The notes beneath the pieces were generated by a model, which saw only the letters and a list, made by a program, of their open reading frames with translations, made no database searches and had not been told where the DNA came from. Both the position numbers and the translations under genes were made by a program. From Pimelobacter simplex (GTDB taxonomy: Bacteria; Actinomycetota; Actinomycetes; Propionibacteriales; Nocardioidaceae), in assembly GCA_016803235.1 (NCBI GenBank), contig JADCLI010000042.1, forward strand, positions 1 through 51,897: 51,897 bases of DNA, read 5' to 3'. Shown here one piece after another: positions 31,496-38,981 of this stretch. Positions within the stretch are counted from its first letter, which is position 1. Every line of letters starts with the position of its first letter.

Positions 31496-32848
31496 TCACA
31501 GGTGGTAGGCGTACTCCCGGAACTCCCAGTCGGTCACGAACTGGCTGAACCGCTCGAGCTCGTTGCGCTTGTAGGCCACGAAGGTGTCGACGAACGACGG
31601 GCCGAGGATGTCGGCGAGATCCTTGTCCTCCTCGAGCGCGTCGATCGCCGTACCGAGGTCGGACGGCAGGCGGTCGGCCTTGGTCGGGTCGTAGCCGTAG
31701 CCCTCCAGCTTGTCCGGCGGCGTCAGCTTGTCGCGGATGCCGAGGTAGGCCGCGGCGAGCAGGCTGGCGATGGCGAGGTAGGGGTTCGCGGAGGCGTCGC
31801 CGAGGCGCAGCTCCATCCGGGAGGCGCGGCCGCGCTCGGGAGGGATCCGGACCATCGCGCTGCGGTTGTCGAGCCCCCAGTCGATCAGCCAGGGCGCGAG
31901 CGTGTCGGGCCCGAAGCGCTTGTAGGAGTTGACCGTGGGGTTGTGCAGGGCGGCCAGCGCCGGGGCGTGGGCGAGCACGCCGGCGATCGCCGCCCGGCCG
32001 ATCTCGGACAGCCCGTCGGTGCCGTTCGGGTCGTCGAAGAGCGGCTTGCCCTCGCTGTCGACGGTGCTGAAGTGGATGTGGAAGCCGGAGCCGCCCTCGT
32101 CGTTGAACGGCTTGGCCATGAAGGTCGCCATCTTGCCGCGACGCCGCGAGATCTCCTGGACCGCCGACTTGAACCGGAACGCCCGGTCGGCGGCGTCGAG
32201 CGCGTCGGAGTGCCACAGGTTGATCTCGAACTGGCCGCCCGAGAACTCGTGGTTCGCGGCGACCACGTCGAGGCCGTACGCCGCCAGGTCGCGCAGCGAC
32301 GCGAGCAGGGTGTTCTCCGGGTCGCCCTTGAGGCCGGCCACGTAGACGTTGCCGGTTGCGTCGCCGTACCGGCGCCAGCCGTTGGGCTTGGTGTCGTCCT
32401 CCTCGAGGACGTAGAACTCCAGCTCCGGGCCGACGACCGGCTGCATCCCGAGCTCGGCGAACCTGTCGACGACCCGCTTGAGCACCTGGCGCGGGCTCTC
32501 CTCGGACGGCGAGCCGTCGGGGTTGTAGACGTCACCGATGACGTGCGCGACGCCCGGCTCCCACGGCACCGGCCGGGACGTGGCGAGGTCGGGTACGACG
32601 ACGATGTCCGGCAGGCCGGCCGACAGGCCGCCGGCGATGTCGATGACGTCGCCCATCGGCGAGGTGGCGTAGACCGAGCGGCAGAACGCGACTCCGTCAC
32701 CGACGGTGCGGTCGAAGCGGTTGGCCAGGACGTCCCTGCCACGCTCGGTGCCGATCAGGTCGCTGTAGCCGATGCGGACGACGTCGATCCCGTCCTCGGC
32801 GAACTGCTGGGCAGCCGCGCGCAGGGCGTTCTCGTCGATGTGCTCCAC
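31496..32848 (-). CDS. Glutamine synthetase-like gamma-glutamyl-amine ligase (PuuA/IpuC type)
   Basis: 450 residues from GTG 32848 with GGAG 8 bp upstream. GS catalytic signatures: GPELEFYVLEED, NHEFSGGQFEINL, GSGFHIHFS, NPTVNSYKRFGPDTLAPWL, NRSAMVRIP and RMELRLGDASANPYLA. Genes for true nitrogen-assimilating GS are rarely placed in catabolic operons beside an amine permease; GS-like ligases such as PuuA or IpuC join glutamate to amines. The amine is not identifiable; an aromatic amine fits the ring-cleavage genes nearby. It follows the permease gene by 34 bp. Confidence 0.85.
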   Translation of the reverse strand: MEHIDENALRAAAQQFAEDGIDVVRIGYSDLIGTERGRDVLANRFDRTVGDGVAFCRSVYATSPMGDVIDIAGGLSAGLPDIVVVPDLATSRPVPWEPGVAHVIGDVYNPDGSPSEESPRQVLKRVVDRFAELGMQPVVGPELEFYVLEEDDTKPNGWRRYGDATGNVYVAGLKGDPENTLLASLRDLAAYGLDVVAANHEFSGGQFEINLWHSDALDAADRAFRFKSAVQEISRRRGKMATFMAKPFNDEGGSGFHIHFSTVDSEGKPLFDDPNGTDGLSEIGRAAIAGVLAHAPALAALHNPTVNSYKRFGPDTLAPWLIDWGLDNRSAMVRIPPERGRASRMELRLGDASANPYLAIASLLAAAYLGIRDKLTPPDKLEGYGYDPTKADRLPSDLGTAIDALEEDKDLADILGPSFVDTFVAYKRNELERFSQFVTDWEFREYAYHL

Positions 32849-32882
32849 GGTGTGTCTCCGTTCGTCTTTCTCTACTGATCCA

Positions 32883-34343
32883 TCATCGGCCGGTGGCCGG
32901 GTCGGTGGCGAGGTCGTCGTCGAATCGCTCGAGGTCGGTGTTGAGGCCGTCGTAGATGTCGGCCCGCTTGCTCTTGAGGTACAGCGCCTGGCCGAGCCCG
33001 AGGACCAGCGCCAGCACGAGCAGCCACGGCAGGCTGGTGATGACCTTCTCCGTCGACCCGGCGACCACGTCGAAGTGGGTGACCGCCATGACGACGATGA
33101 AGACCAGGCCGACGAAGCCGATGCCGGGGGCGATCAGGGTGCTCCCGATCCGCGGGTCGGCGGTACGCCGGAAGTGGACCACGATCGAGAGCGCGGCCAG
33201 GGCCTGCAGGACGACGATCGCGAGCGTCCCGAAGCCGAGCATGGCGGGGACCACCTGCAGGATGGGGTCGAGGTCGAGCACCCGGAACAGCAGCGCCACG
33301 CCGAGCGCGAAGCCGGCCTGGAGGGTCCCGGCGAGCACCGGCGAGCCGCCGGCGCTGGTGCGGGAGAGCGCCTGCGGCAGCACCCGGGCACGGCCCAGGG
33401 AGAACAGGTAGCGGGTCGCTGAGTTGTGGAAGGCGAGCATCGCGGCGAAGAGGCTGACGAGCAGCAGCACCATCATCACCTTCATCATGAACTCGCCGAG
33501 GTACTCGGCACCGAGGCTGAACACCAGGTCGCCGGCCTCGAGGTGGTCGATGCTCGTCTGCTGCGCCTCGGCGACGCCGGTCGCGCTGACGACGGCCCAG
33601 GTGGTGACCGCCAGCAGCAGGCCGATGATCGTGATGGCGAGGTAGGTGGCCCGCGGGATCGTCTTGAGCGGGTTCTTCGCCTCCTCGCTGAACAGCGAGG
33701 TGGCCTCGAAGCCGAGGAAGCCGGTGCCGGCGAGCAGCAGGCCGATCGACAGCGAGCCCGAGGTGATCGCGTCGCCGGAGAAGGCGGAGAAGTCGTAGCC
33801 GTGCTTGAACAGGACCGCGACGTCGAAGATCACCAGGATCGAGGTCTCCAGGACGAGGGAGACGCCGAGCACCTTGGAGCTGAAGTCGATGCCCTTCACG
33901 GCCATCAGGTAGGCCACGACGATGGAGAGCCCGCCCCACAGGAACCAGTTCATCGAGAACCCGAACAGGAAGTCGATGAGCACCATCATGAAGAAGCCGC
34001 TGGTGCCGATGGTGCCGACGACGAAGAAGTTGTAGCCGAGCGTGGCGATGTAACCGGCGGCGAGCCCGGCCGGGCGACCGAGGCCCTTGACCACGAAGGC
34101 GTAGAAGCCGCCCGCGTTGACCAGCTGGCTCGACATCTTGCCGTAGCCGATCGCGAAGAGCAGGAGGATCGCGGCCACCGCGAGGAAGGAGAACGGCGCG
34201 CCGCCCCCGTTGCCGAACGCGATGGCGAGCGCAGCGACCACGACCATGCCGGTCAGTGGCGCCACGGCCGCGAGGACCAGGAAGACGATCGCCCCGACGC
34301 CGAGCGTGTTCCTGCGGAGAGTGGTGTTGACGGTGTCCGACAT
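32883..34343 (-). CDS. APC-family amino acid/amine permease
   Basis: 486 residues from ATG 34343, about 12 membrane helices. The N-terminus (LGVGAIVFLVLAAVAPLTGM) and GFLGFEATSLFSEEAKNPLKTIPRATYLAI are standard for the APC superfamily; ATRYLFSLGRARVLPQALSRT follows. First gene of the operon with the GS-like ligase, which mirrors puuP-puuA in E. coli, so amine uptake is likely. Preceded by operator site 3. A longer upstream open frame crosses the operator and is not used. Confidence 0.87.
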   Translation of the reverse strand: MSDTVNTTLRRNTLGVGAIVFLVLAAVAPLTGMVVVAALAIAFGNGGGAPFSFLAVAAILLLFAIGYGKMSSQLVNAGGFYAFVVKGLGRPAGLAAGYIATLGYNFFVVGTIGTSGFFMMVLIDFLFGFSMNWFLWGGLSIVVAYLMAVKGIDFSSKVLGVSLVLETSILVIFDVAVLFKHGYDFSAFSGDAITSGSLSIGLLLAGTGFLGFEATSLFSEEAKNPLKTIPRATYLAITIIGLLLAVTTWAVVSATGVAEAQQTSIDHLEAGDLVFSLGAEYLGEFMMKVMMVLLLVSLFAAMLAFHNSATRYLFSLGRARVLPQALSRTSAGGSPVLAGTLQAGFALGVALLFRVLDLDPILQVVPAMLGFGTLAIVVLQALAALSIVVHFRRTADPRIGSTLIAPGIGFVGLVFIVVMAVTHFDVVAGSTEKVITSLPWLLVLALVLGLGQALYLKSKRADIYDGLNTDLERFDDDLATDPATGR

Positions 34344-34401
34344 CGGGACTCCTTCGCTGTACGCGCGGCCGGGGCCGGCGGTCACCGGCCCCTTTCGCCG
34401 G

Positions 34402-34421
34402 ATCGTTCGGATCCGTACGAT
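34402..34421. promoter_or_regulatory. MarR-type operator site 3 (upstream of permease operon)
   Basis: ATCGTTCGGATCCGTACGAT: nine of ten positions match between its half-sites. It is the best copy of the motif, 59 bp before the permease ATG, and overlaps a minus-strand TATCGT like site 1. Confidence 0.78.
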
Positions 34422-34471
34422 AGCCGCTATGTGACCCACGGCACCAGACCCCCGGAGGAGGTTTTCAGAAG

Positions 34472-34491
34472 AATGTTTGCCCCCAAACGAT
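34472..34491. promoter_or_regulatory. Weak operator site 4 (upstream of marR)
   Basis: AATGTTTGCCCCCAAACGAT matches site 3 at 12 of 20 bases but keeps a clear GTTTG/CAAAC palindrome and the ACGAT half. It ends 35 bp before the preferred MarR start and may mediate autoregulation. An ATG at 34473 lies inside it. Confidence 0.5.
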
Positions 34492-34526
34492 CTCGTGCCG
34501 CCGAGACGGTGACTACGCTGGCCCGC

Positions 34527-35036
34527 ATGCCCGACCGCCACACGCTCGAGGAGACCGAGCGCGCGATGAAGGACCACGTGGGGTCCCTCCCCCTGGACTT
34601 CGCCGCCGCGAACGCACTGTCCAACCTGTTTCGCGCCGCCAACGCGGTGCGCAGCGAGCTGACCAACCGGGTGCTGCGCCAGCACGACATGACCTGGACC
34701 GGCTTCGTCGTGCTATGGGTGGTGTGGATCTGGGACGGCATGGAGACCCGCCACGTCGCCGAGTCGGCCGACATCTCCAAGGCCACGCTGACCGGGGTCG
34801 TGAGGACCCTCGAGGCGCGCGGCCTGATCGCGCGCGAGGGCGACGAGAACGACCGGCGCCTGGTCCGGCTCCGGCTGACCCCCGAGGGGGTCAGCCTGAT
34901 GGAGCAGCTCTACCCCGAGTTCAACGCGGTCGAGTCGGAGATCATCAGCCAGCTCTCCGAGCGCAAGGTCACCACCTTCACCAAGACCCTGCGCGACGTC
35001 GTCAACGCCGTCGAGGGCCCCGATCCCGTCGAGTAG
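34527..35036 (+). CDS. MarR-family transcriptional regulator
   Basis: 169 residues from ATG 34527. No ribosome site precedes it, but TACGCT 8 bp upstream could be a -10 box giving a leaderless transcript; an ATG at 34473 would add 18 residues and overlap operator site 4. The winged helix is visible: MTWTGFVVLWVVWIWDG, TRHVAESADISKATLTGVVRT, LEARGLIAREGDENDRRLVRLRLTPEG. Likely represses the surrounding sixteen-gene regulon and responds to the pathway substrate. Its final residues PVE-stop are encoded by sequence also found in the downstream palindromic repeats. Confidence 0.87.
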   Translation: MPDRHTLEETERAMKDHVGSLPLDFAAANALSNLFRAANAVRSELTNRVLRQHDMTWTGFVVLWVVWIWDGMETRHVAESADISKATLTGVVRTLEARGLIAREGDENDRRLVRLRLTPEGVSLMEQLYPEFNAVESEIISQLSERKVTTFTKTLRDVVNAVEGPDPVE

Positions 35037-35044
35037 CCCGGAGT

Positions 35045-35139
35045 TCGTCGAGTAGGAGCGAGCGCCAGCGAGCGACGTATCGAGACGTCTCACCACGTCT
35101 CGATACGCCCTCGCCCAGGGGCTCGGGCTACTCGACGAT
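35045..35139. repeat. Dispersed palindromic (REP-like) element
   Basis: Outer arms TCGTCGAGTAG (35045-35055) and CTACTCGACGA (35129-35139), inner perfect 13-bp arms CGTATCGAGACGT (35076-35088) and ACGTCTCGATACG (35095-35107). Palindromes of the CGAGTAG...CGTATCGAGACG type are scattered in Nocardioides genomes as far as I know. Lies between two convergent genes and may end transcription both ways. Confidence 0.75.
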
Positions 35140-35198
35140 CTCGGGGGCTCGGGCTACTCGACGATCTCGGGGGCTCGGACTACTCGACGAGCTCGGGC
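35121..35198. repeat. Three tandem copies of a 26-bp unit
   Basis: Units at 35121-35146 and 35147-35172 are identical; 35173-35198 differs at two bases; a partial fourth copy (CTACTCGACGAGCTC) runs into the 3' end of the gene ending at 35201. Each unit contains the CTACTCGACGA arm of the adjoining palindrome, so the array probably arose by slippage from it. Confidence 0.85.
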
Positions 35199-35200
35199 CC

Positions 35201-35932
35201 CTACTCGACGAGCTCCAGGCGCGCCCGGTCCCGGGCCGCGTCGACCAGGGCCTGGAACAGGCCGGCCTGGGCCGGGTCGGTGGCCGCGGTGTCCTCGGGG
35301 TGCCACTGCACCCCGAGGTACCAGCCCTGGGCGCCGGCGAGCTCGACCGCCTCGATGACGCCGTCGGCGGACTCGGCCACGGCCCGCAGGCCACGCCCGG
35401 GCCGCGCGATGCCCTGGTGGTGGAAGCACGAGATGCTCGGCGTGGTCCCGACGATGCCGGCGAGCACGGAGTCGGGCTCGACGGCGATCTCGTGGACGAC
35501 GTGGCGGTGGGTCCGCTCCCCCAGGTCCTGGATCAGGTCGCCCCCGAGGGCGACGTTGACGACCTGGTTGCCGCGGCAGATCGCCAGCAACGGGAGTCCG
35601 GCACCCAGCGCGTGGCGCGCGACCGCGAGGTCGAAGGCGTCCTGCTCCTCGTCGACGTCGTACTCCGTCTCGTGCGCCTCCTGGCCCGCCCAGCGGGCGG
35701 CCAGGTCACCGCCGCCGGGCAGCAGCACGCCGTCGGCGTACCAGAGCCGGGCGGCGACCTCGGCGTCGTCGACCTCGGCACCGGGCGCGACGGGGTGCAC
35801 GACGAGCGGCTCGCCGCCGGCGGCGTACACGGCGTCGACGAGCGCCCGCGCGGTCACGTCGGCGCGGTAGCGCAGCGCCGAGGCCGACGCGGAGAACCGC
35901 GCCGGGATGGCGATCAGCGGGCGGCGGCTCAT
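35201..35932 (-). CDS. Gamma-glutamyl-GABA hydrolase-like protein (PuuD type)
   Basis: 243 residues from ATG 35932 (4-bp overlap with the amidase stop). Peptidase C26 fold: LPGGGDLAARW, nucleophile Cys119 in LAICRGNQVVNVALGG with DLIQDLG, FHHQGI, and His211/Glu213 in VQWHPEDT. PuuD cleaves gamma-glutamyl-GABA in putrescine degradation; here it would release the acid product from the conjugate made by the GS-like ligase. Its last residues (ELVE) come from the adjacent tandem repeat. Other PuuD homologues hydrolyse different gamma-glutamyl amides, so the substrate is open. Confidence 0.87.
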   Translation of the reverse strand: MSRRPLIAIPARFSASASALRYRADVTARALVDAVYAAGGEPLVVHPVAPGAEVDDAEVAARLWYADGVLLPGGGDLAARWAGQEAHETEYDVDEEQDAFDLAVARHALGAGLPLLAICRGNQVVNVALGGDLIQDLGERTHRHVVHEIAVEPDSVLAGIVGTTPSISCFHHQGIARPGRGLRAVAESADGVIEAVELAGAQGWYLGVQWHPEDTAATDPAQAGLFQALVDAARDRARLELVE

Positions 35933-37557
35933 GGCGCGATCAGGGGCGGCAGGTGGTCGTTCACCAGGCGGGTCTCGCGCTCCCAGGCAGCGGCGAGCTC
36001 GATCACCCCGGCGTCGTCGTGGTTGCGGCCGATGACCTGGAAGCCGACCGGCAGGCCGGACGGGCCGAAGCCGGCCGGCATCGCCAGGGTCGGCGCTCCG
36101 AGGAGGGTGCCGATCGCCGTGACCTCCATCCAGCGGTGGTACGTCGGCATCGGTACGCCGTTGATCTCCGCCGGCCAGTGCACCTCGTTGCCGGCGCTGT
36201 CGACGTTGTCGAACGGCATGACCTGGGCGGTCGGCAGGAGGACGTAGTCGTACTTCTCGAAGAGCAGCCGGAAGCTCTGGTAGAGCGCCGTCCGCTTCAC
36301 CGACATGCTCCAGACCTCCTGCGCGGTGATCGGTCCCTCGCCGTCGATGCCGTTGAGCAGGCCCTCGACCTCGTAGACGGTCTCCGGCTTCACGTACGGC
36401 TTCCAGGCGGGGTTGTCGTAGACGGGGAAGTTGAGGGAGCCGCTGATCCAGTGCCGGAAGACCAGCCAGGTCGGCCACAGGTCGGCGTTGGTGAAGGTGC
36501 CACCGGCGTGGTTGAGGGTGTCGACCCTGTCGACCGTGGCCCCCAGCGCCCGCATCCTGTCGACGGCCGCACCGGTGACCTCCAGGACCTCCGGCTCGGT
36601 CGGCAGGTAGCCACCGAGATCCGCCATCCAGGCGATCCTCTTGCCCTTCAGCGAGGTGCGCCGCACCGACGTGAACCTCTCGGGGTCCTCCTCGATCGAC
36701 AGCGGGACGCGGGCGTCGTAGCCGGCCATGGTGGACAGCAGCAGCGAGAGGTCGCGGGCGTCGCGGGCGATCGGGCCGGTGACGCCGCCGTGCTGGACGA
36801 ACTGCTCGCCACCCAGCTCCGGGATGCGCCCGAACGACGGCCGCAGGCCGAGCACGTTGTTCCAGCCCGGCGGGTTGCGCAGCGAGCCGAAGAAGTCGCT
36901 GCCGTCGGCGACGGGGAGCATCCGCAGGGCGACCGCGACCGCGGCGCCGCCACTGCTGCCGCCTGCCGACTTGGTGGGGTCGTAGGCGTTCCCGGTCGTG
37001 CCGTAGACCTTGTTGTAGGTGTGCGAGCCGACCCCGAACTCCGGGAGGTTGGTCTTGCCGATGAAGATCGCACCGGCGGCGCGGATCCGCTCGACGAGCA
37101 GCGCGTCCGTGGTGGCCGGCGCGACGGGGACGCCGGGCTGGCCGAAGAAGCCGACCGTGGTGACCATGCCCTTCACGTTCCACTGGTCCTTCACGGCCTG
37201 CGGGAAGCCGTGCATCCAGCCCTGGTAGTCGCCGCGGTCCAGCGCGGCGTCCTTCGCGGCGGCCTCGGCGAGCAGCTCGGCCCGCGGGCGCAGGGCCACG
37301 ATGGCGTTCACCGCGGGGTTCACCTCGTCGATGTGGTCGAGGTAGGCGGTCATCACCTCGACGCAGGACACCTTCCGCTGGCGGATCGCCACGGCGAGCT
37401 CGGCCGCGGACCACCACACGATGCGGCGCAGGTCCGTGGGGCGCTTCACAGCAGGCCAGGCTACGGCGGGACTGGCCGCGGCCGCCGAGGCGATGGCACC
37501 CAGCGCCACCCCGGCGGCGGCGCCGGCAACGACGGAACGGCGGGAGACCGTGGTCAT
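35929..37557 (-). CDS. Tat-exported amidase-signature enzyme
   Basis: 542 residues from ATG 37557; a longer frame adds nine residues up to 37584. Twin-arginine signal VSRRSVVAGAAAGVALG with Ala-rich cleavage region near residue 34. Amidase signature: catalytic Lys in AVKDQW, GKTNLPEFGVGS, and SAGGSSGGAAVAVA with cis-Ser/Ser. DGSDFFGSLRNP resembles cyclic-amide hydrolases of the NylA group. Export suggests that it hydrolyses an amide outside the membrane before uptake of the amine by the permease (inference). Paired with the PuuD-like gene; operator sites 5 and 6 precede it. Confidence 0.88.
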   Translation of the reverse strand: MTTVSRRSVVAGAAAGVALGAIASAAAASPAVAWPAVKRPTDLRRIVWWSAAELAVAIRQRKVSCVEVMTAYLDHIDEVNPAVNAIVALRPRAELLAEAAAKDAALDRGDYQGWMHGFPQAVKDQWNVKGMVTTVGFFGQPGVPVAPATTDALLVERIRAAGAIFIGKTNLPEFGVGSHTYNKVYGTTGNAYDPTKSAGGSSGGAAVAVALRMLPVADGSDFFGSLRNPPGWNNVLGLRPSFGRIPELGGEQFVQHGGVTGPIARDARDLSLLLSTMAGYDARVPLSIEEDPERFTSVRRTSLKGKRIAWMADLGGYLPTEPEVLEVTGAAVDRMRALGATVDRVDTLNHAGGTFTNADLWPTWLVFRHWISGSLNFPVYDNPAWKPYVKPETVYEVEGLLNGIDGEGPITAQEVWSMSVKRTALYQSFRLLFEKYDYVLLPTAQVMPFDNVDSAGNEVHWPAEINGVPMPTYHRWMEVTAIGTLLGAPTLAMPAGFGPSGLPVGFQVIGRNHDDAGVIELAAAWERETRLVNDHLPPLIAP

Positions 37558-37586
37558 GGGCGTTTCCTTTCGACCCTTCACCATAG

Positions 37587-37606
37587 ATCGTTTTGATACG
37601 AACGAT
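37587..37606. promoter_or_regulatory. MarR-type operator site 5 (upstream of amidase)
   Basis: ATCGTTTTGATACGAACGAT matches site 3 at 16 of 20 bases, with perfect outer ATCGTT/AACGAT arms, 30 bp before the amidase start. Confidence 0.7.
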
Positions 37607-37626
37607 CTTGTTCGGGTCCGAACGTA
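37607..37626. promoter_or_regulatory. MarR-type operator site 6
   Basis: CTTGTTCGGGTCCGAACGTA, directly abutting site 5, 14 of 20 bases as in site 3, with a perfect TTCGG-GT-CCGAA core. The pair spaced 20 bp apart would allow two dimers on one DNA face. Confidence 0.6.
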
Positions 37627-37755
37627 AGGTGATCGCAGTCACCTCCGCAAGCCCCTTCCCGCCTGTCGGACCGCTCACCGGGGAGCCTTGCCAGCCCTCC
37701 CCCGGGTCTCTACCGTGAGGAGCCGAACCAACCTGTCCGTCACCGTGGGGGGAGC

Positions 37756-38838
37756 ATGGAGGCACCCGCCGGGGCGAGCGCCCCGCACCCCGTCTCGGAC
37801 CGCCTGATCGACCTCCTCGGCGACCTGGCCGCCCTCGCCACGCCCGACGAGGCGACAGCCGCTGCGCCCCGGCTGCTCGAACGCCTCGCCGACGACCTCG
37901 GGGCCGCCGCCTGCCAGCTCGACACCGCGCTCACCGACGCCGACGACCCGCAGGCACCGTCCTTCCAGACCGTGGCGAGCGTGGGCTACTCGCCCGAGGT
38001 CTCCCAGCACCTGTGCGCCGACCTGGCGCCCTCCCCGCACGGTCGCCGCGTCCTCGCCGCGACCGGCGGGCTGCGGATCGACGAGGACGATCCCTACGAC
38101 TTCCGCCACTCGGCGCACTACCTCGACGTCCTCCACCCGGCCGGGTACGACGACGGCATCTCCCTCGCCCTGCGCGACTCCAGCGCCCAGCTGGTCGGGC
38201 TGCTGCACATGTCCGCGCGCAGCACCCGCGACTTCGCCCCCGAGCTGGCCGGTGCGCTGTCACCGCTGGGCCGCGCCTTCGCCCGGCTCACCACGGTCGC
38301 CACCTGTTCGACGCCCGACGTGACGCTGCCGCGGGAGTACGCCGTGGTCCGGCTCGACGCCGCCGGCCGCCCGACACCCGTGGTCGGCCGGGCGCCGCTG
38401 CACGCCGTCCTCGACGACGAGCTGCTCGGCATCATCCGGTCGATCCTCGGCACCGGCACCCGGTTCGCGACCTTCCTGCACCAGCAGGCCGGACGCCTGA
38501 TCGAGGTCCGGGTGCACTGCCCGTCGGGCCGCGCCGCCACGCGCCAGCCGTGCACGGTCGCCACCCGCCCTGCCGCGTCCACGCTCGGGCTCACCCTGCG
38601 CCAGCTCGAGGTGCTCACCGCCGTCGCGACCGGTGCCGGCAACCGCGAGATCGCCGACGAGCTGTGTCTGACCCAACGCACGGTCGCCGCCCACGTCGAG
38701 GCGATCCTGGCCCGGCTGGACAGCCCTTCCCGGGCGGGCGCGGCGGCCAAGGCGACCGCCGCCGGCGTGCTGCTGCCCTCGAGCGACCCGGCGTCGGTTC
38801 GGTCCCTCGCGCGGGTGCTCCAGCAGCCGGTCGGCTGA
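37756..38838 (+). CDS. LuxR-type regulator with N-terminal sensor region
   Basis: 360 residues. The C-terminus has a LuxR/GerE HTH: LTLRQLEVLTAVATGAGNRE, IADELCLTQRTVAAHVEAILARL. The N-terminal ~220 residues (DRLIDLLGDLAALATPDEAT ... GLLHMSARSTRDFAPELAGALS) look like a GAF-type sensor. Transcribed toward the deacetylase/ABC operon 143 bp downstream, which it may control. Divergent from the amidase gene across sites 5 and 6, so it could itself be affected by the MarR protein. Confidence 0.82.
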   Translation: MEAPAGASAPHPVSDRLIDLLGDLAALATPDEATAAAPRLLERLADDLGAAACQLDTALTDADDPQAPSFQTVASVGYSPEVSQHLCADLAPSPHGRRVLAATGGLRIDEDDPYDFRHSAHYLDVLHPAGYDDGISLALRDSSAQLVGLLHMSARSTRDFAPELAGALSPLGRAFARLTTVATCSTPDVTLPREYAVVRLDAAGRPTPVVGRAPLHAVLDDELLGIIRSILGTGTRFATFLHQQAGRLIEVRVHCPSGRAATRQPCTVATRPAASTLGLTLRQLEVLTAVATGAGNREIADELCLTQRTVAAHVEAILARLDSPSRAGAAAKATAAGVLLPSSDPASVRSLARVLQQPVG

Positions 38839-38840
38839 GG

Positions 38841-38865
38841 GTCTCGAGACGGTCGCTGCGCGACC
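38841..38865. repeat. Short palindromes after the LuxR gene
   Basis: GTCTCGAGAC (perfect palindrome) followed by GGTCG-CTGCG-CGACC. Resembles part of the dispersed palindromic repeats of this genome type; may act as a weak terminator before the next operon. Confidence 0.4.
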
Positions 38866-38981
38866 TCCTCGACCACCGGCGGGGGCAAGACTGGCATTTC
38901 TGCCAATGACCCACGTCACACCGCGGTCCCACGATTGCGGGACCGCGCCGGAACCACCGGCGCCGCACCCCGGGAGGCGCG

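Noticed and set aside
31496..32848. Housekeeping glutamine synthetase
   Set aside because: Placed between an amine permease and oxygenase genes under a catabolic operator; GS-like amine ligase is more likely, though sequence alone cannot exclude GS activity.
35121..35198. Tandem 26-bp repeats considered as a CRISPR array
   Set aside because: Units abut with no spacers and no cas genes are near; it is a tandem duplication of a dispersed palindrome arm.
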